Assembly (NCBI GenBank): GCA_021820645.1
Contig: JAKADJ010000132.1
Location: 1-6,507 of the forward strand
Direction: 5' to 3'
Length of the DNA stretch: 6,507 bases
Source: Bacillota bacterium
GTDB lineage: Bacteria; Bacillota_E; Sulfobacillia; Sulfobacillales; Sulfobacillaceae
Part shown: piece by piece, positions 5,669-6,507 of the stretch
How positions within the stretch are numbered: the first letter of the stretch is position 1
Layout of the letters: each line of letters starts with the position of its first letter
Made by a program: the position numbers and the translations under genes
Notes under the pieces: generated by a model
Seen by the model: the letters and a program-made list of their open reading frames with translations, nothing else
What the model was told of the DNA's origin: nothing
Databases searched by the model: none

Positions 5669-6271
5669 TTATCCCTTACTGGCCAACAGACGCTGTAAAA
5701 ACAGATCTCCAACGTTTCCCGATAACTCCGGATGGAATTGCACCCCATAGAAAGGCGGTGCAATCACGACACTGGGAAATTCTTGATGGTATACGGTCGT
5801 TGCAGCAATGTGCCGAGCATCAGCCGGCTGCACCCGATAACTGTGCACAAAGTAGACCGGGGCTCCATCGAACGCAGCAAGCCAGCCCGGAGCCGTCGCA
5901 CTCGTATGAATGCTGTTGAACCCAATGTGAGGCAATATTGGAGCGTTCAATTGCGGTACCGTTCCGGCGAGCCACCCCATCCCATGGCCACCCTCGGCCC
6001 CGTCACCAAAAAAAGCTTGGAGGCCCAGGCAAATTCCAAAAAAGCGGGTGCCTTGGGTCTTTAGCTGAGGGAGAGCATCCAAGAATCCTTGTTGCTCGAG
6101 CCGCCCATAGAGGTTAGCTAATGCCCCCACACCGGGCAGGATCACCCAGTCAACGGGGCTCACATCCCGAGCCGATGACCACAACTCAGGGTCTATTCCG
6201 AGTCGTGTCATGGCCGCGATTAAGCTCCCATAATTGCCTATATCGAGGCGTAGAATCGCGACACGCATCAC
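5669..6271 (-). CDS. hisH: Imidazole glycerol phosphate synthase, glutaminase subunit
   Basis: HisH is a class I glutamine amidotransferase that releases ammonia from glutamine and passes it through HisF. The 200 residues match the family. The catalytic triad is visible: C81 in GICLGLQ, and H180 with E182 in GVQFHPE. The oxyanion-strand motif LPGVGA (45-50), LPHIGFNS (113-120; most relatives have GWN) and YFVHSYR (140-146) are also present. The start is GTG at 6271 or the adjacent ATG at 6268; both have GAAGGG upstream (spacing 6 or 9) and both overlap the hisB stop (by 4 bases or 1). The ATG version, beginning MRVAILRLD, is the more conventional choice. It is next but one to hisF, its obligate partner. 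Confidence 0.94.
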   Translation of the reverse strand: MMRVAILRLDIGNYGSLIAAMTRLGIDPELWSSARDVSPVDWVILPGVGALANLYGRLEQQGFLDALPQLKTQGTRFFGICLGLQAFFGDGAEGGHGMGWLAGTVPQLNAPILPHIGFNSIHTSATAPGWLAAFDGAPVYFVHSYRVQPADARHIAATTVYHQEFPSVVIAPPFYGVQFHPELSGNVGDLFLQRLLASKG

Positions 6272-6507
6272 AGTACACCCTTCGTGGAGCTAATCCCTCC
6301 TGTTTCGAGCGGTGTCACTGCCTCTGCGAGCGCGCGGCCGAAGGCCTTGAACACCGCTTCATACACATGGTGCGCGTTGTCTCCGGCAATATAGCGCAGA
6401 TGTAGCGTGGTTCCGCTACGCCGCGCGAACCCATGAAAAAATTCCGGCCAGACCTCCGCACTCGTCCCGTTAATATCACGGTCCGGAAAACCCGGCCCCC
6501 AGTAACA
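6268..6507 (-). CDS. hisB: Imidazoleglycerol-phosphate dehydratase, C-terminal part
   Basis: The frame enters from the window edge and gives the last 79 residues, about 40% of a normal enzyme of roughly 195 residues. The rest lies outside. HisB removes water from imidazole glycerol phosphate to give imidazole acetol phosphate, using manganese ions. Visible hallmarks are TTLHLRYIAGDNAHHVYEAV, containing the second HHxxE metal-binding motif, then FKAFGRALAEAV, and the family's closing GGxxSTKGVL. It ends in TGA at 6268-6270, overlapping the hisH start, which marks it as the upstream member of the same operon. A monofunctional dehydratase is expected in this kind of operon; an N-terminal phosphatase fusion cannot be excluded from this fragment. 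Confidence 0.95.
   Translation of the reverse strand, partial: CYWGPGFPDRDINGTSAEVWPEFFHGFARRSGTTLHLRYIAGDNAHHVYEAVFKAFGRALAEAVTPLETGGISSTKGVL

Noticed and set aside
1..6507. Mobile element, CRISPR array, defence system or prophage content
   Set aside because: No transposase, integrase, phage or nuclease motif, no regularly spaced repeats and no tRNA or attachment-site duplication were seen; all large genes are transport or core metabolism.

Overview
The window carries seven protein-coding genes in two opposed blocks and reads as ordinary bacterial metabolism. GTG starts, strong AAAGGAGG-type ribosome binding sites, moderate GC content, a fused HisIE and a compact hisB-hisH-hisA-hisF-hisIE order suggest a Bacillota-type organism. 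A Sulfobacillus-like acidophile is my best guess, made from general resemblance and not from a search.

Left block (+ strand). Positions 1-199 contain no gene I can support. A sigma-70-type promoter at 200-228 drives a 12-helix major facilitator of the CynX/NimT type (256-1446). Its promoter spacer is filled by a perfect inverted repeat, which suggests a repressor site. A 224-base gap (1447-1670) follows. It holds a perfect -10 hexamer, several inverted repeats that could fold into alternative RNA structures, and a 30-codon reading frame with its own good ribosome binding site. It leads into an intracellular GH15 glycosidase (1671-3488; glucoamylase or trehalase type).

Right block (- strand). 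Histidine biosynthesis genes run from right to left: the C-terminal 79 residues of HisB (cut by the window edge), HisH, HisA, HisF and the bifunctional HisIE. HisIE hydrolyses PR-ATP and opens the PR-AMP ring, HisA isomerises ProFAR to PRFAR, HisH and HisF together make imidazole glycerol phosphate plus AICAR, and HisB dehydrates that product. The genes overlap or nearly abut (hisB/hisH 1-4 bases, hisA/hisF 7, hisF/hisIE 16; hisH-hisA gap 29), so one mRNA with translational coupling is expected. The operon's promoter lies outside the window.

The two blocks converge at 3489-3559, where a perfect 10-bp hairpin probably ends transcription from both sides.

I see no mobile element, CRISPR array, tRNA, rRNA or clearly new multi-gene system. 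The parts most worth a second look are the leader of the GH15 gene, the operator-like repeat in the transporter promoter, the unclear transporter start, and an unusual active-site loop in HisA.
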